Shown in pieces: positions 1-7,020 of a stretch of 27,412 nucleotides of DNA. Numbering within the stretch: position 1 is the first letter of the stretch; the number at the start of each line of letters is the position of its first letter. A model generated the notes under the pieces. It worked only from the letters and a program-made list of their open reading frames with translations. It was not told the origin of the DNA and did not search any database. The DNA comes from a virus, in the IMG/VR virus record IMGVR_UViG_3300025759_000551, positions 1-27,412 of that record, one strand, 5' to 3'. The position numbers and the translations under genes were made by a program.

Positions 1-798
1 AGTTTCTAGTGTTCCTCCGGATGCTCCTAAAGCAAATGGTAAACTAGAAATAAAACCTCCAATAGCACCGGGTATAGCACCAACACCTCCTGCCGCAGCA
101 CCAGCTGTAGCACCCGCTCCTGTTCCTGTGGCTATTGCTCCCCCAGCGGCAGCCAATGAAGCTGGATTCATCATGGCTGTAACTGAGCTTACAAATAATT
201 GTGGTATAACTTGACCTCTATTTTGTACTAATGCTTTTATAAACCCAAACATTCCTCCCCCTGCCTCTTCAAAATCGGCATTAAATTTTATCATTTCATC
301 TGATTCAGGAGTATCTGCTAAAGCATTTTGAGCTTCTATAAATGCTTGGACATTTTCTGGTGTAACGTTTGTGCCTTTGCCAAATATTTTAAGAGCATCA
401 TCAACAGCAGCTCCTTGCTTTACACCTTGCTCGGCAGCTCTATATATATCTCCAAAAAAATCTGTTACAAAATTTTTACCTAGAGTTCTTTCTATTGCAG
501 TGTCTTCTTCCCTAGAAATAATTTTACCAGTGGGAAGAGGTCTAAATGTTTGAGGCTGCTCCAATAAACCATTTTCCGATGGAGAAACCGATACGGGTTG
601 GGAATCGTCTTTTTTTTTTACTGAATATTTTTCTTGAAAAACTTCTATATCATTGGTAAACAAACCATCTCTATTAATGACATCGTATACTTTCTGAACA
701 TAAACTGGGTCACTAAATTGCACTTGAAAATCATCGAATGATTTTGTATAATATCCGTCTCTAATTAAAACGTCGTACAATTTTTTTAATTCATTCAT
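1..798 (-). CDS. Large internal virion (ejection) protein, N-terminal part only, T7 gp16-like by position
   Basis: The reading frame is open for 266 codons from an ATG at 798 to the window edge, so the C-terminus is missing. Residues 4-29 and 33-60 are an internal duplication: both read KxYDVxxRDG followed by an acidic stretch and FQxxx. Residues 60-200 are polar. Residues 200-262 are rich in Gly and Ala with repeated GxxxG spacing (for example GGAIATGTGAGATAG), as in membrane-inserting glycine-zipper segments. It starts 4 bases after the 512-aa gene stops. It is last in a series that parallels T7 genes 13-14-15-16, whose final member is the giant ejected protein that crosses the cell envelope. 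No transglycosylase or RNA polymerase motif is visible in this part. In crAss-like phages the giant RNA polymerase subunits also lie downstream of tail genes, so that is an alternative. The gene is certain; the role is inferred. Confidence 0.7.
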   Translation of the reverse strand, partial: MNELKKLYDVLIRDGYYTKSFDDFQVQFSDPVYVQKVYDVINRDGLFTNDIEVFQEKYSVKKKDDSQPVSVSPSENGLLEQPQTFRPLPTGKIISREEDTAIERTLGKNFVTDFFGDIYRAAEQGVKQGAAVDDALKIFGKGTNVTPENVQAFIEAQNALADTPESDEMIKFNADFEEAGGGMFGFIKALVQNRGQVIPQLFVSSVTAMMNPASLAAAGGAIATGTGAGATAGAAAGGVGAIPGAIGGFISSLPFALGASGGTLET

Positions 799-802
799 AC
801 TA

Positions 803-2341
803 CTAATCTAATTCTCCAGAGCCTACTACATCTATTGAGCCATCCTGATTTATGTCAATTACTCTAGTATATAATTTATCTAATGTTTCTTCAGGTAAAA
901 TCATTAATTGTTTTAATATTTCATCAAATACATTAATACCGCTTTTTCCTTTTAAATCTATAGTAACTGACTTAGTTCCCCCACCTTCTTTAGGAACTTT
1001 AATTTTAACGCTTTGTTTAAAAATATCCGCTGTTTCAGCTGTTATATCCATAGAAGAAAGAAGACTGTTTAAAACTTGAGTTATAGCATTTTCTTTATTT
1101 AAAAGATTAACTTCTTCTCCAATAAAAACAGCTGCTTCAATTGGCTTAGCTAATTGATTAGTTAAATACTCTTGTATTTTAGGTAACTTTTTCTTAAAGT
1201 CTTCTGATGTTGTCACTTCTTCACTTTCAGTACGAGCCTCTATGAACTTTTGGTCTGCTTTACTTTTTTCTATTGATTGTTTTAATTCATTTAATTTAGT
1301 GTCAGTAACTTCTTTAGTTAAATATTTAGGGGCACTCACGCTTTTAGTAGCTCTTCCACTTACCTGTTTAACAATATAGTTTTCCGCTTCTTGTCTTTGT
1401 GCGTCACTGACTAAAGGATTGTCATTGTTATCTACATACAAAACTGAAGTGTCTTTTTGAAGCTCAGATATATAAGCATCTCTTTCTTCTTTAGTTTGCA
1501 ATTCATAAAAATTAGTAGGCAAAGCTTGTATTCTGTAGCCTGTTTTATCTTTAACTAAAATATCAAACACGTGTGTGTTTTGTTGTACTGCAGACTTTGC
1601 TCTTTGCCTTATTATGCTTTCATCAAATTCAATAGTAACTTCACCTGTTTCTTCATTAGTAACTTGCTTTAAGAATTGTCCTTTTTGTTTACCTCCAAAC
1701 TGGTCTTCAAATTCAACTGCTGGAGTCTTAAGAATTAGATTAATTTCGCCCTGTGTATCAAAAGCAGTTTGTTGATTCACGCTTCTTCTTAAAAACTGGG
1801 ACATATCTACTACCTCTTTTTCCCCGTCCTCATCTAGAACAAAGAAAGTTGTCTCACCGGTTACTGGGTCAATCATAGAAGATATACCCTCAAGGTTAAA
1901 TAGTCTTTGATTCTTTTCGTTTTGCCAGTTTGTCAAAGCAGCTCCATCACCTGCAGCAAGGGCCGCCATGGTATCATATCCTTCAATATAAGCTTTAGCT
2001 CCTGCCATCATACCAGTCGCTCCGCTTGAAACTGTTCCTCTAAACGTAGTAAACTCTTGTTCACTTATATCACCTCTCTTGAGCTGATTCATTTTGTCAA
2101 GCATAGCTTTTGATATTAATGTAGTATACTCACCCATAAATTGTTGATACCTAGTATCTCCACCCATAGGTCTTTCCATTAACATCTTAGTGAACTCCTT
2201 CTGGTCTTCTGCTATCTTATCTCTACGACCTTGCCTATCTCTTTCAATGCCTTTTAAAGACTCATTAGCATCTCTTGTAATCTGACCCCAGTCTACCTGG
2301 GTAGGCTTATCGTCTCTTATATATCCAAATCCTACTGCCAT
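803..2341 (-). CDS. Internal virion protein candidate, T7 gp15-like by position
   Basis: A 512-aa soluble, charged protein with no signal peptide or membrane helix. The first 100 residues are strongly helical and basic/acidic, the middle has Gly/Ala-rich helices, and the C-terminal half alternates Lys/Glu helices with short beta-like segments. At the extreme C-terminus, residues 496-504 read DINQDGSID, which fits an EF-hand or dockerin-type calcium loop. I do not recognise the family by sequence. The assignment rests on gene order: it follows the Ala-rich gp14-like protein (3-base gap) and precedes the large glycine-zipper protein (4-base gap), as T7 gene 15 lies between 14 and 16. Its length is below that of T7 gp15 (747 aa). 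It is co-transcribed with its neighbours and has no promoter motif of its own. Confidence 0.65.
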   Translation of the reverse strand: MAVGFGYIRDDKPTQVDWGQITRDANESLKGIERDRQGRRDKIAEDQKEFTKMLMERPMGGDTRYQQFMGEYTTLISKAMLDKMNQLKRGDISEQEFTTFRGTVSSGATGMMAGAKAYIEGYDTMAALAAGDGAALTNWQNEKNQRLFNLEGISSMIDPVTGETTFFVLDEDGEKEVVDMSQFLRRSVNQQTAFDTQGEINLILKTPAVEFEDQFGGKQKGQFLKQVTNEETGEVTIEFDESIIRQRAKSAVQQNTHVFDILVKDKTGYRIQALPTNFYELQTKEERDAYISELQKDTSVLYVDNNDNPLVSDAQRQEAENYIVKQVSGRATKSVSAPKYLTKEVTDTKLNELKQSIEKSKADQKFIEARTESEEVTTSEDFKKKLPKIQEYLTNQLAKPIEAAVFIGEEVNLLNKENAITQVLNSLLSSMDITAETADIFKQSVKIKVPKEGGGTKSVTIDLKGKSGINVFDEILKQLMILPEETLDKLYTRVIDINQDGSIDVVGSGELD

Positions 2342-2344
2342 ATC

Positions 2345-3025
2345 TTAACCTTCTGGGAATATTGTACTATAGTCAATGTTTTTACTGCTTAAAAAGTCTC
2401 TACCAGCTTTTACACCTTTTCTATCAGCTATTCTACCAGCTCTTCTTCCCAGTCTACCTTCTCTACCTGCGGCAGTATCAGCATATAAACCTCTACTCTC
2501 CATTGCTCCTAAACCAACATCAACCAACCCTTCAACACCTGCTTGCATGGCTTGAGCTCTCGCTGCTCTTGCGTCAGCTGCTCTCATTTGTTGTCCTTGC
2601 GCTTCTCCTAAATCTAACCCTACTCTCTGAGACTGTAAGTTTACATCTTCTTGAGCTTTTAACAGGTCTAAGTCTGCCATTTCTTGAGCCATATCTGCAC
2701 GTACCTGAGCCTGAGATGCTTGTTGAGCTTGCATAACTCTACCTGCTGTGGCTGCTGCGCCTCTTTGGTCGCCCTCTACACCTGCCTGTAAAGCTGATGC
2801 TCCTTGTTGAAGTAAAGCTTCTCTTTCAAGCTCATAAGGTTCTTTAGCTATAGATAGACCACTTAACATGTTTACCTCTAATTTTTTCTTTGCTTCTGCC
2901 AATGCTTTAGCTGCTGCTTTGTTTGCGTTACGCTCGGCTTGAGCTTGCTTTCCAGCTTGTATAAAACTAAAAGCTGAACCAGCTGCTGACATTCCTAAAG
3001 CGGCTATTGTTGTAAATGCTGCCAT
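2345..3025 (-). CDS. Ala/Gln-rich helical internal virion protein, T7 gp14-like
   Basis: A 226-aa protein. Residues 1-24 form a hydrophobic Ala/Gly/Phe segment, followed by GKQAQAERNANKAAAKALAE and then long Ala/Gln/Arg-rich helices to about residue 165. The C-terminal 60 residues are Arg/Gly-rich. T7 gp14 has the same plan: a short hydrophobic N-terminal helix, then Gln/Ala-rich helices, about 200 residues in all, and it forms the outer-membrane pore of the ejection channel. The gene is separated by 1 base from the GNAT-fold gene before it and by 3 bases from the 512-aa gene after it, so the three are surely co-translated. Low complexity makes homology hard to prove by eye. A generic tail or head helical protein is the alternative. 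Confidence 0.65.
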   Translation of the reverse strand: MAAFTTIAALGMSAAGSAFSFIQAGKQAQAERNANKAAAKALAEAKKKLEVNMLSGLSIAKEPYELEREALLQQGASALQAGVEGDQRGAAATAGRVMQAQQASQAQVRADMAQEMADLDLLKAQEDVNLQSQRVGLDLGEAQGQQMRAADARAARAQAMQAGVEGLVDVGLGAMESRGLYADTAAGREGRLGRRAGRIADRKGVKAGRDFLSSKNIDYSTIFPEG

Positions 3026-3026
3026 G

Positions 3027-3437
3027 TTATAATTTTTTTATCATTTCGTGTGTGTATGAATCTCCTTTTATGTATCCTAATTCTTCGTATGTTTTACTTA
3101 AACCATCATGTCTTAAAAGCGCATATATGTATTTACTTCCATTTTCCTGACAGATGTTTGTTAGAACAGCTATCAAAAACTTAACCGCCTCGTGTCTTAA
3201 CTGGGTGTCCTCTATTTTTTTGTCGGATATAATCCAGTCTACCCACGAAACTTTTGAGTTGGTCATGTACATAAAACCAGCGCAAATAGGCTGGTCATTG
3301 TGTGTAACCATTACTCCTCCTACTCCATCGTTTGGTAAAAAATCTTTAGGCGGCGGTTGCCAATCCCAATCTTTCCACCATCCTACCAAAACATCCTCAT
3401 AATCTGAAGGATTTAATTCTTTTATATTAAAGTCCAT
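3027..3437 (-). CDS. GNAT-fold protein, T7 gp13-like internal virion protein A or acetyltransferase
   Basis: A 136-aa protein starting at the ATG at 3437. A longer in-frame TTG start at 3446 is unlikely, because that TTG lies inside the promoter motif. The pattern fits a GNAT fold: an N-terminal FNIKELNPSDYEDV segment, a central strand pair (GVMVTHNDQPICAGFMYM), the strand VSWVDWIIS, a long helix, the strand YIYALLRHDG and a C-terminal YEELGYIKGDSYTHEMIKKL. The acetyl-CoA pyrophosphate loop (Q/RxxGxG/A) is not convincing, so it may lack catalysis. T7 gp13 is a GNAT-like protein of nearly the same length (138 aa), also just upstream of gene 14. That makes a structural or assembly role at least as likely as acetyl transfer. 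Promoter P1 ends 6 bases before the ATG, so the transcript may be almost leaderless. Confidence 0.7.
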   Translation of the reverse strand: MDFNIKELNPSDYEDVLVGWWKDWDWQPPPKDFLPNDGVGGVMVTHNDQPICAGFMYMTNSKVSWVDWIISDKKIEDTQLRHEAVKFLIAVLTNICQENGSKYIYALLRHDGLSKTYEELGYIKGDSYTHEMIKKL

Positions 3438-3443
3438 TCTATG

Positions 3444-3451
3444 CAAAGATA
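3444..3451 (-). promoter_or_regulatory. Promoter -7 element P1 (TATCTTTG) before the gp13-like gene
   Basis: The minus strand reads TATCTTTGC in the 21-base gap after the 582-aa gene, matching the Bacteroidetes -7 consensus TAnnTTTG. An A/T-rich tract precedes it. No TTG-type -33 element is found at the expected 19-base spacing. The motif ends 6 bases before the ATG at 3437, so the expected start of transcription nearly coincides with the start codon. It would drive the 13-14-15-16-like block. Confidence 0.5.
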
Positions 3452-3458
3452 CTAATTT

Positions 3459-5207
3459 TTACGGATAGCTTTTCATTACTTCGCTCTCTACCGCAAACAA
3501 TTCCGTCTTATTTGTGTTTACGTTAACAATAGTAAATATACAATAATGTCCGAGTAAACCATGTGATTCAGCCTCAGAACTTTTTAAGAACATTATATAT
3601 GGGTCATTAAGTGGAAAGGCTACTGCTCCATCATAGGTAGTGCTTACAAATATATTGTTTAAACCATTTCGTAAATCAACCTGTATATTAGTTACAACAC
3701 CACCGAATGTAACCTCAGTGTATTGAGGCAGTGAGTGGTATACATAATCACCAATACTTATAATATTCCCAATAGATACAAGTGGGTTTGTAGAAAAACT
3801 TAATGTAGTTAAACCACCATCTACTGAAACATTTGAAGTTTTACCTATACCATTGGCGGACCTCATTGCATATTGCCCTTCAAAAGCAGGGACATTTCCT
3901 TCTTGCCTTACGTAAGCAAACCATGCTCCTTCTTTCTTTTCAAACCAACCATCTTCTATAATACCATTTTGTTGTATATCAGTCTCCATATACGCTTGCC
4001 AAGCATTATCAGATTCTAAGTTTATGGTTTTAAATATTTTATTTTCAAGAGGGTTTGCATTAAACACACTTGATATTTGAGAATTAAATTGTTCGCCATA
4101 ATAGTTATTTCTAATCTCATTAGTATTGTGCTGGTATAAGTTTCCTCCTTTAAACGTATAGAAAAAGTTATTCATGCCAATCATATAATCTGGATTGAAC
4201 GAGTAGAATGATGGCCACCCCTCTGAGTTATCACTATATGATAATGTCCACTCTGTATCAACAGGAGATGGTATAGGTGGCACAACACTCGTTGGCGCTG
4301 GTGTTGGGGTTGGAGCTACAGGTGTAGGGTCTGTTGGTGATGGACATGTCGAGTCATATCTTAAATTATTTTCACCTCCCATATATCCGTGGAAGTAACA
4401 CGCATAGCTTACTGCTCCAAAGTCACCGTTTACATTTATAGTTATATCACCATAGTAATAGGTGTAGCTGTATCCATCAGGCCCAGTCTTTGTTCCTGCA
4501 TTGTATTGTCCTGTGTATGATATTAAAGTGTCAACACCATAGTTTAGAATTGCTATTGGATGTGCTGAAGGAACACCACTTAAAGTATACTGACCTAATT
4601 GTACTTTATAAATACCTAAAGCTCCATTGAAAACATAAGCTCTTGAACTAGTTGCTCCTGGTATAGCTGATAAATCTATTTCTTCTATAGTTACAGTATT
4701 AGTTTGAACCAAACAATATTCTGGTGTAGTAGCAGGTGTTGGAGGACTTGGTGGAGTTGGCGGAGTTGGAACACCTGCACATGAAGCACAGTCAACAAAA
4801 CCTTGTAATGAACTTATATCAACATTAGAAGTAGTATTTGTTAAAGTGGGATTTTGCCAACATTCTGAATTATATCTAACAACATTAGGTATTAAAACAG
4901 GGACAGATAAAGATGCTCTAAAAATTTGTTTTGCTCCACTATTACAGTCATCAAACTCATAATATTCATAACCTGCAATTGGTGTAGGGTCTACATCACC
5001 ACAATTAGTAAGACATGTTTGACTGGTGTCATTCCAAGAACCATATTGAGATGTCAAAAGTATTGTTGAGCCTTGTGTTAAACACAGGTCTTCCGTGTTA
5101 TTTTCATCAAGCTCATAATTATACTTTGTTCCATCACAACACTCTACTGTCCAAGTACAAGTATCTGCTCCAATTGGACAAGAAAATCTTATATTTCTAC
5201 ACGCCAT
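3459..5207 (-). CDS. Modular Pro-rich virion/appendage protein with a cupredoxin-like domain
   Basis: A 582-aa protein in five parts. Residues 1-75 are Cys-rich. Residues 78-143 form one copy of the module that recurs in the 949-aa protein (YEYYEFDDC, later a central Cys, ending in CASC). Residues 146-162 are a Pro/Thr linker. Residues 186-283 have the ligand spacing of a small blue-copper fold: H216 in SAHPIAI, then C270-x2-H273-x2-M276 in YACYFHGYMGG. Residues 287-316 are a second Pro/Thr/Ser linker. Residues 318-582 form a beta-rich domain (GWPSFYSFNPDYMIGMNNFF) of a type I associate with appendage or tail proteins of crAss-like and marine phages. No signal peptide is visible. It follows the glycosylation cassette and has its own promoter motif at 5226-5233. 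It is likely a virion fibre or appendage and a possible substrate of the cassette. The exact role is unknown. Confidence 0.75.
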   Translation of the reverse strand: MACRNIRFSCPIGADTCTWTVECCDGTKYNYELDENNTEDLCLTQGSTILLTSQYGSWNDTSQTCLTNCGDVDPTPIAGYEYYEFDDCNSGAKQIFRASLSVPVLIPNVVRYNSECWQNPTLTNTTSNVDISSLQGFVDCASCAGVPTPPTPPSPPTPATTPEYCLVQTNTVTIEEIDLSAIPGATSSRAYVFNGALGIYKVQLGQYTLSGVPSAHPIAILNYGVDTLISYTGQYNAGTKTGPDGYSYTYYYGDITINVNGDFGAVSYACYFHGYMGGENNLRYDSTCPSPTDPTPVAPTPTPAPTSVVPPIPSPVDTEWTLSYSDNSEGWPSFYSFNPDYMIGMNNFFYTFKGGNLYQHNTNEIRNNYYGEQFNSQISSVFNANPLENKIFKTINLESDNAWQAYMETDIQQNGIIEDGWFEKKEGAWFAYVRQEGNVPAFEGQYAMRSANGIGKTSNVSVDGGLTTLSFSTNPLVSIGNIISIGDYVYHSLPQYTEVTFGGVVTNIQVDLRNGLNNIFVSTTYDGAVAFPLNDPYIMFLKSSEAESHGLLGHYCIFTIVNVNTNKTELFAVESEVMKSYP

Positions 5208-5225
5208 AAATCAATTATTGATTTA

Positions 5226-5233
5226 CAAATTTA
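5226..5233 (-). promoter_or_regulatory. Promoter -7 element P2 (TAAATTTG) before the 582-aa gene
   Basis: The minus strand reads TTCGTAAATTTGTA, matching TAnnTTTG. Its first three bases (5231-5233) are also the TAA stop codon of the epimerase gene. It ends 18 bases before the ATG at 5207. No -33 TTG is seen at the standard spacing. It probably lets the second fibre-like protein be expressed independently of the enzyme cassette. Confidence 0.5.
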
Positions 5234-6196
5234 CGAATTATTTAGTTGACTTTTAATCCAAGCGTATGTAAGCGATACACCTTCTTTTAAAGGCCTTGCG
5301 TAATCGGTTATACTAACCTTTTTTTTATATAAATTGTTATCACTGTTTCTACCACGCACACCGAGCGGCCCGGGTATATGTACTTTCTTCAATTCTTTAC
5401 CTTCGACCGCACAAGCATAGTCTACTAATGTGTTAATAGAAACCATTTCTTCGCTACCTATATTTATAGGTCCTTGAAACTGAACATCATTGTTGCAAAA
5501 ATCTACTGTTGCTTTTATACAATCATCTATATATAAAAAACTCCTGGTTTGGTTACCATCTCCCCATATTTCAATTTCATCTTTTCCTGTTAATACTTTC
5601 CTACATATAGCAGCTGGTGCTTTTTCTCTTCCACCTTGCCAAGTTCCCTCTGGCCCAAACACATTATGGTATCTAGCTATTCTTACTTTTGTCCCATTGT
5701 CTCTGGCAAGAGCTGCATACAATCTTTCACTAAATAGTTTTTCCCAACCATACTCTGAGTCTGGATTAGCTGGATAAGCAGATGACTCCTCACAGTTAGG
5801 GTTGTCTGCATCCATCTGGTTGTGTTCCGGGTATATACACGCACTACTGCTAAAAAAAACCATAGGTATATTTTTTTCTTTTACTATTCTTGCTATATTT
5901 AAATTAATTGTAGCACTATTCAACATAACATTTAAATCATTTTCACCTGTAAATATATAACCTGCCCCTCCCATGTCAGCAGCTAATTGATATATTTCAT
6001 CTACATTGCTTTGTATTGCTTTATCTAACTGCTGAAAATTTGTTGCATCTATTTGAAAAAATTCGTCTGTTTTTGTTAAACTAAACTCAGGGAGTTTAAC
6101 ATCTATGCCAATTACATAGTTACCCATAGACTTTAATTTGTTAACTAAATGAGAACCAATAAAACCACCAGCTCCTAATACTACTATTTTTTTCAT
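5231..6196 (-). CDS. gme: GDP-mannose 3,5-epimerase
   Basis: A 321-aa extended short-chain dehydrogenase/epimerase. It starts with the NAD-binding Rossmann motif GAGGFIG (residues 8-14) and carries signatures specific to GDP-mannose 3,5-epimerase: LAADMGG (71-77), SSSACIYPE (116-124), GGREKAPAAICRK (188-200), WGDGNQTRSF (211-220), NIGSEEMVS (245-253) and GPLGVRGRNSDN (276-287). The catalytic residues of the Arabidopsis enzyme (C145, Y174, K178, K217) fall at C120, Y149, K153 and K192, a constant offset of 25. The family converts GDP-D-mannose to GDP-L-galactose, with GDP-L-gulose as a second product, in the cytoplasm. Its ATG overlaps the TGA of the GlcNAc-transferase gene (ATGA), indicating translational coupling. 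A GDP-fucose synthase or UDP-glucose 4-epimerase is much less likely given these motifs. GDP-mannose must come from the host or from genes outside this window. Confidence 0.92.
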   Translation of the reverse strand: MKKIVVLGAGGFIGSHLVNKLKSMGNYVIGIDVKLPEFSLTKTDEFFQIDATNFQQLDKAIQSNVDEIYQLAADMGGAGYIFTGENDLNVMLNSATINLNIARIVKEKNIPMVFFSSSACIYPEHNQMDADNPNCEESSAYPANPDSEYGWEKLFSERLYAALARDNGTKVRIARYHNVFGPEGTWQGGREKAPAAICRKVLTGKDEIEIWGDGNQTRSFLYIDDCIKATVDFCNNDVQFQGPINIGSEEMVSINTLVDYACAVEGKELKKVHIPGPLGVRGRNSDNNLYKKKVSITDYARPLKEGVSLTYAWIKSQLNNS

Positions 6197-7020
6197 TGTT
6201 TAAATTTTAAAATATGCTGTGTCCATTCCGTTGCAGAACGTAAACTTTTTCTTTTATCTAACAAAGGTACAAAACACGTTTCATATCCTTGAATTTTAAT
6301 TTCTTCAAAAGGCAACATTCTATACTTCTCCTCACTTCCAGGTAAATTATTATAATAACAATGCCAAACTAAAGCTTGTTTCATAACTTCTACTTTATAA
6401 TTGTGTTGATATGCTAAGCAGGAAATAATTTCTTGTTCAGCAAAAGGATGTAGGTATTCATCATACAATGTTTCTTGAGTAAATTCACCTGTTGAAAATA
6501 TATTAGCTGCACTGACGCAAACTGTTTCAGTATACTCACCGTTAAACCCTGTTCCTTTGCCAGAAATTTTATAACAAGAATCTATTTCTAAAGGATAGTT
6601 ATATGTATTATGAGGTCTTGCTTTAGCATAGTGATTGTATGATTCTCCAATACCATAGTGTGGCGGAAAGCCTGTTAATATAGTTTTATCTGGCCTAGAA
6701 TTTAAAGCGTTAATATATTTTTCATCCCAATCCTCAGCAAATCTACTATGGCTATCAATCATCAAACAATAATCTTGACCTTCATAAAGGTGTTTATATA
6801 TTTGATTTCTATGCCAACCTTGTCCTTTAGAATCTTTATAATAAACAAATAAATTTTTTAAATTAGGTATTGATTCTAATTCATTATTTGATATTTCATC
6901 TTGTTCGCATATTCCAAAATATATTCGTCCTGGGTTTTTTGCTTTACTAATACAGTCTTTTATCGTAGGCAAAAGCTCAGAGTCTTTATAAGATGCTATA
7001 CTAACTAATATAGTGCTCAT
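6193..7020 (-). CDS. GT60/Skp1-type polypeptide GlcNAc-transferase (Pfam GlcNAc family)
   Basis: A 275-aa glycosyltransferase starting at the ATG at 7020, which overlaps the TGA of the preceding gene as ATGA. A TTG 6 bases upstream is a poorer start. The N-terminus (TILVSIASYKDSELLPTI, then KNPGRIYFGICEQD) and the segment SKGQGWHRNQIYK...YCLMIDSHSRFAEDWD are hallmarks of PF11397. D89-S90-H91 is the metal/UDP-sugar motif in place of DxD. Known members (family GT60) include Dictyostelium Gnt1, which adds alpha-GlcNAc to a hydroxyproline of Skp1, and trypanosomatid enzymes that add GlcNAc to Thr of mucins. There is no signal peptide or membrane anchor, so it acts in the host cytoplasm. The prolyl-hydroxylase gene two genes upstream supports Hyp as acceptor; Ser/Thr in the Pro-rich linkers is the alternative. 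Donor and acceptor are inferred from the family. Confidence 0.85.
   Translation of the reverse strand: MSTILVSIASYKDSELLPTIKDCISKAKNPGRIYFGICEQDEISNNELESIPNLKNLFVYYKDSKGQGWHRNQIYKHLYEGQDYCLMIDSHSRFAEDWDEKYINALNSRPDKTILTGFPPHYGIGESYNHYAKARPHNTYNYPLEIDSCYKISGKGTGFNGEYTETVCVSAANIFSTGEFTQETLYDEYLHPFAEQEIISCLAYQHNYKVEVMKQALVWHCYYNNLPGSEEKYRMLPFEEIKIQGYETCFVPLLDKRKSLRSATEWTQHILKFKQ

Noticed and set aside
3027-3437. Confident acetyltransferase annotation
   Set aside because: The acetyl-CoA-binding loop is not convincing, and T7 gp13 shows that a GNAT fold in this position can be structural.
3438-3446. Longer start (TTG) for the GNAT-fold protein
   Set aside because: The TTG is part of the TATCTTTG promoter element and an ATG follows three codons later.
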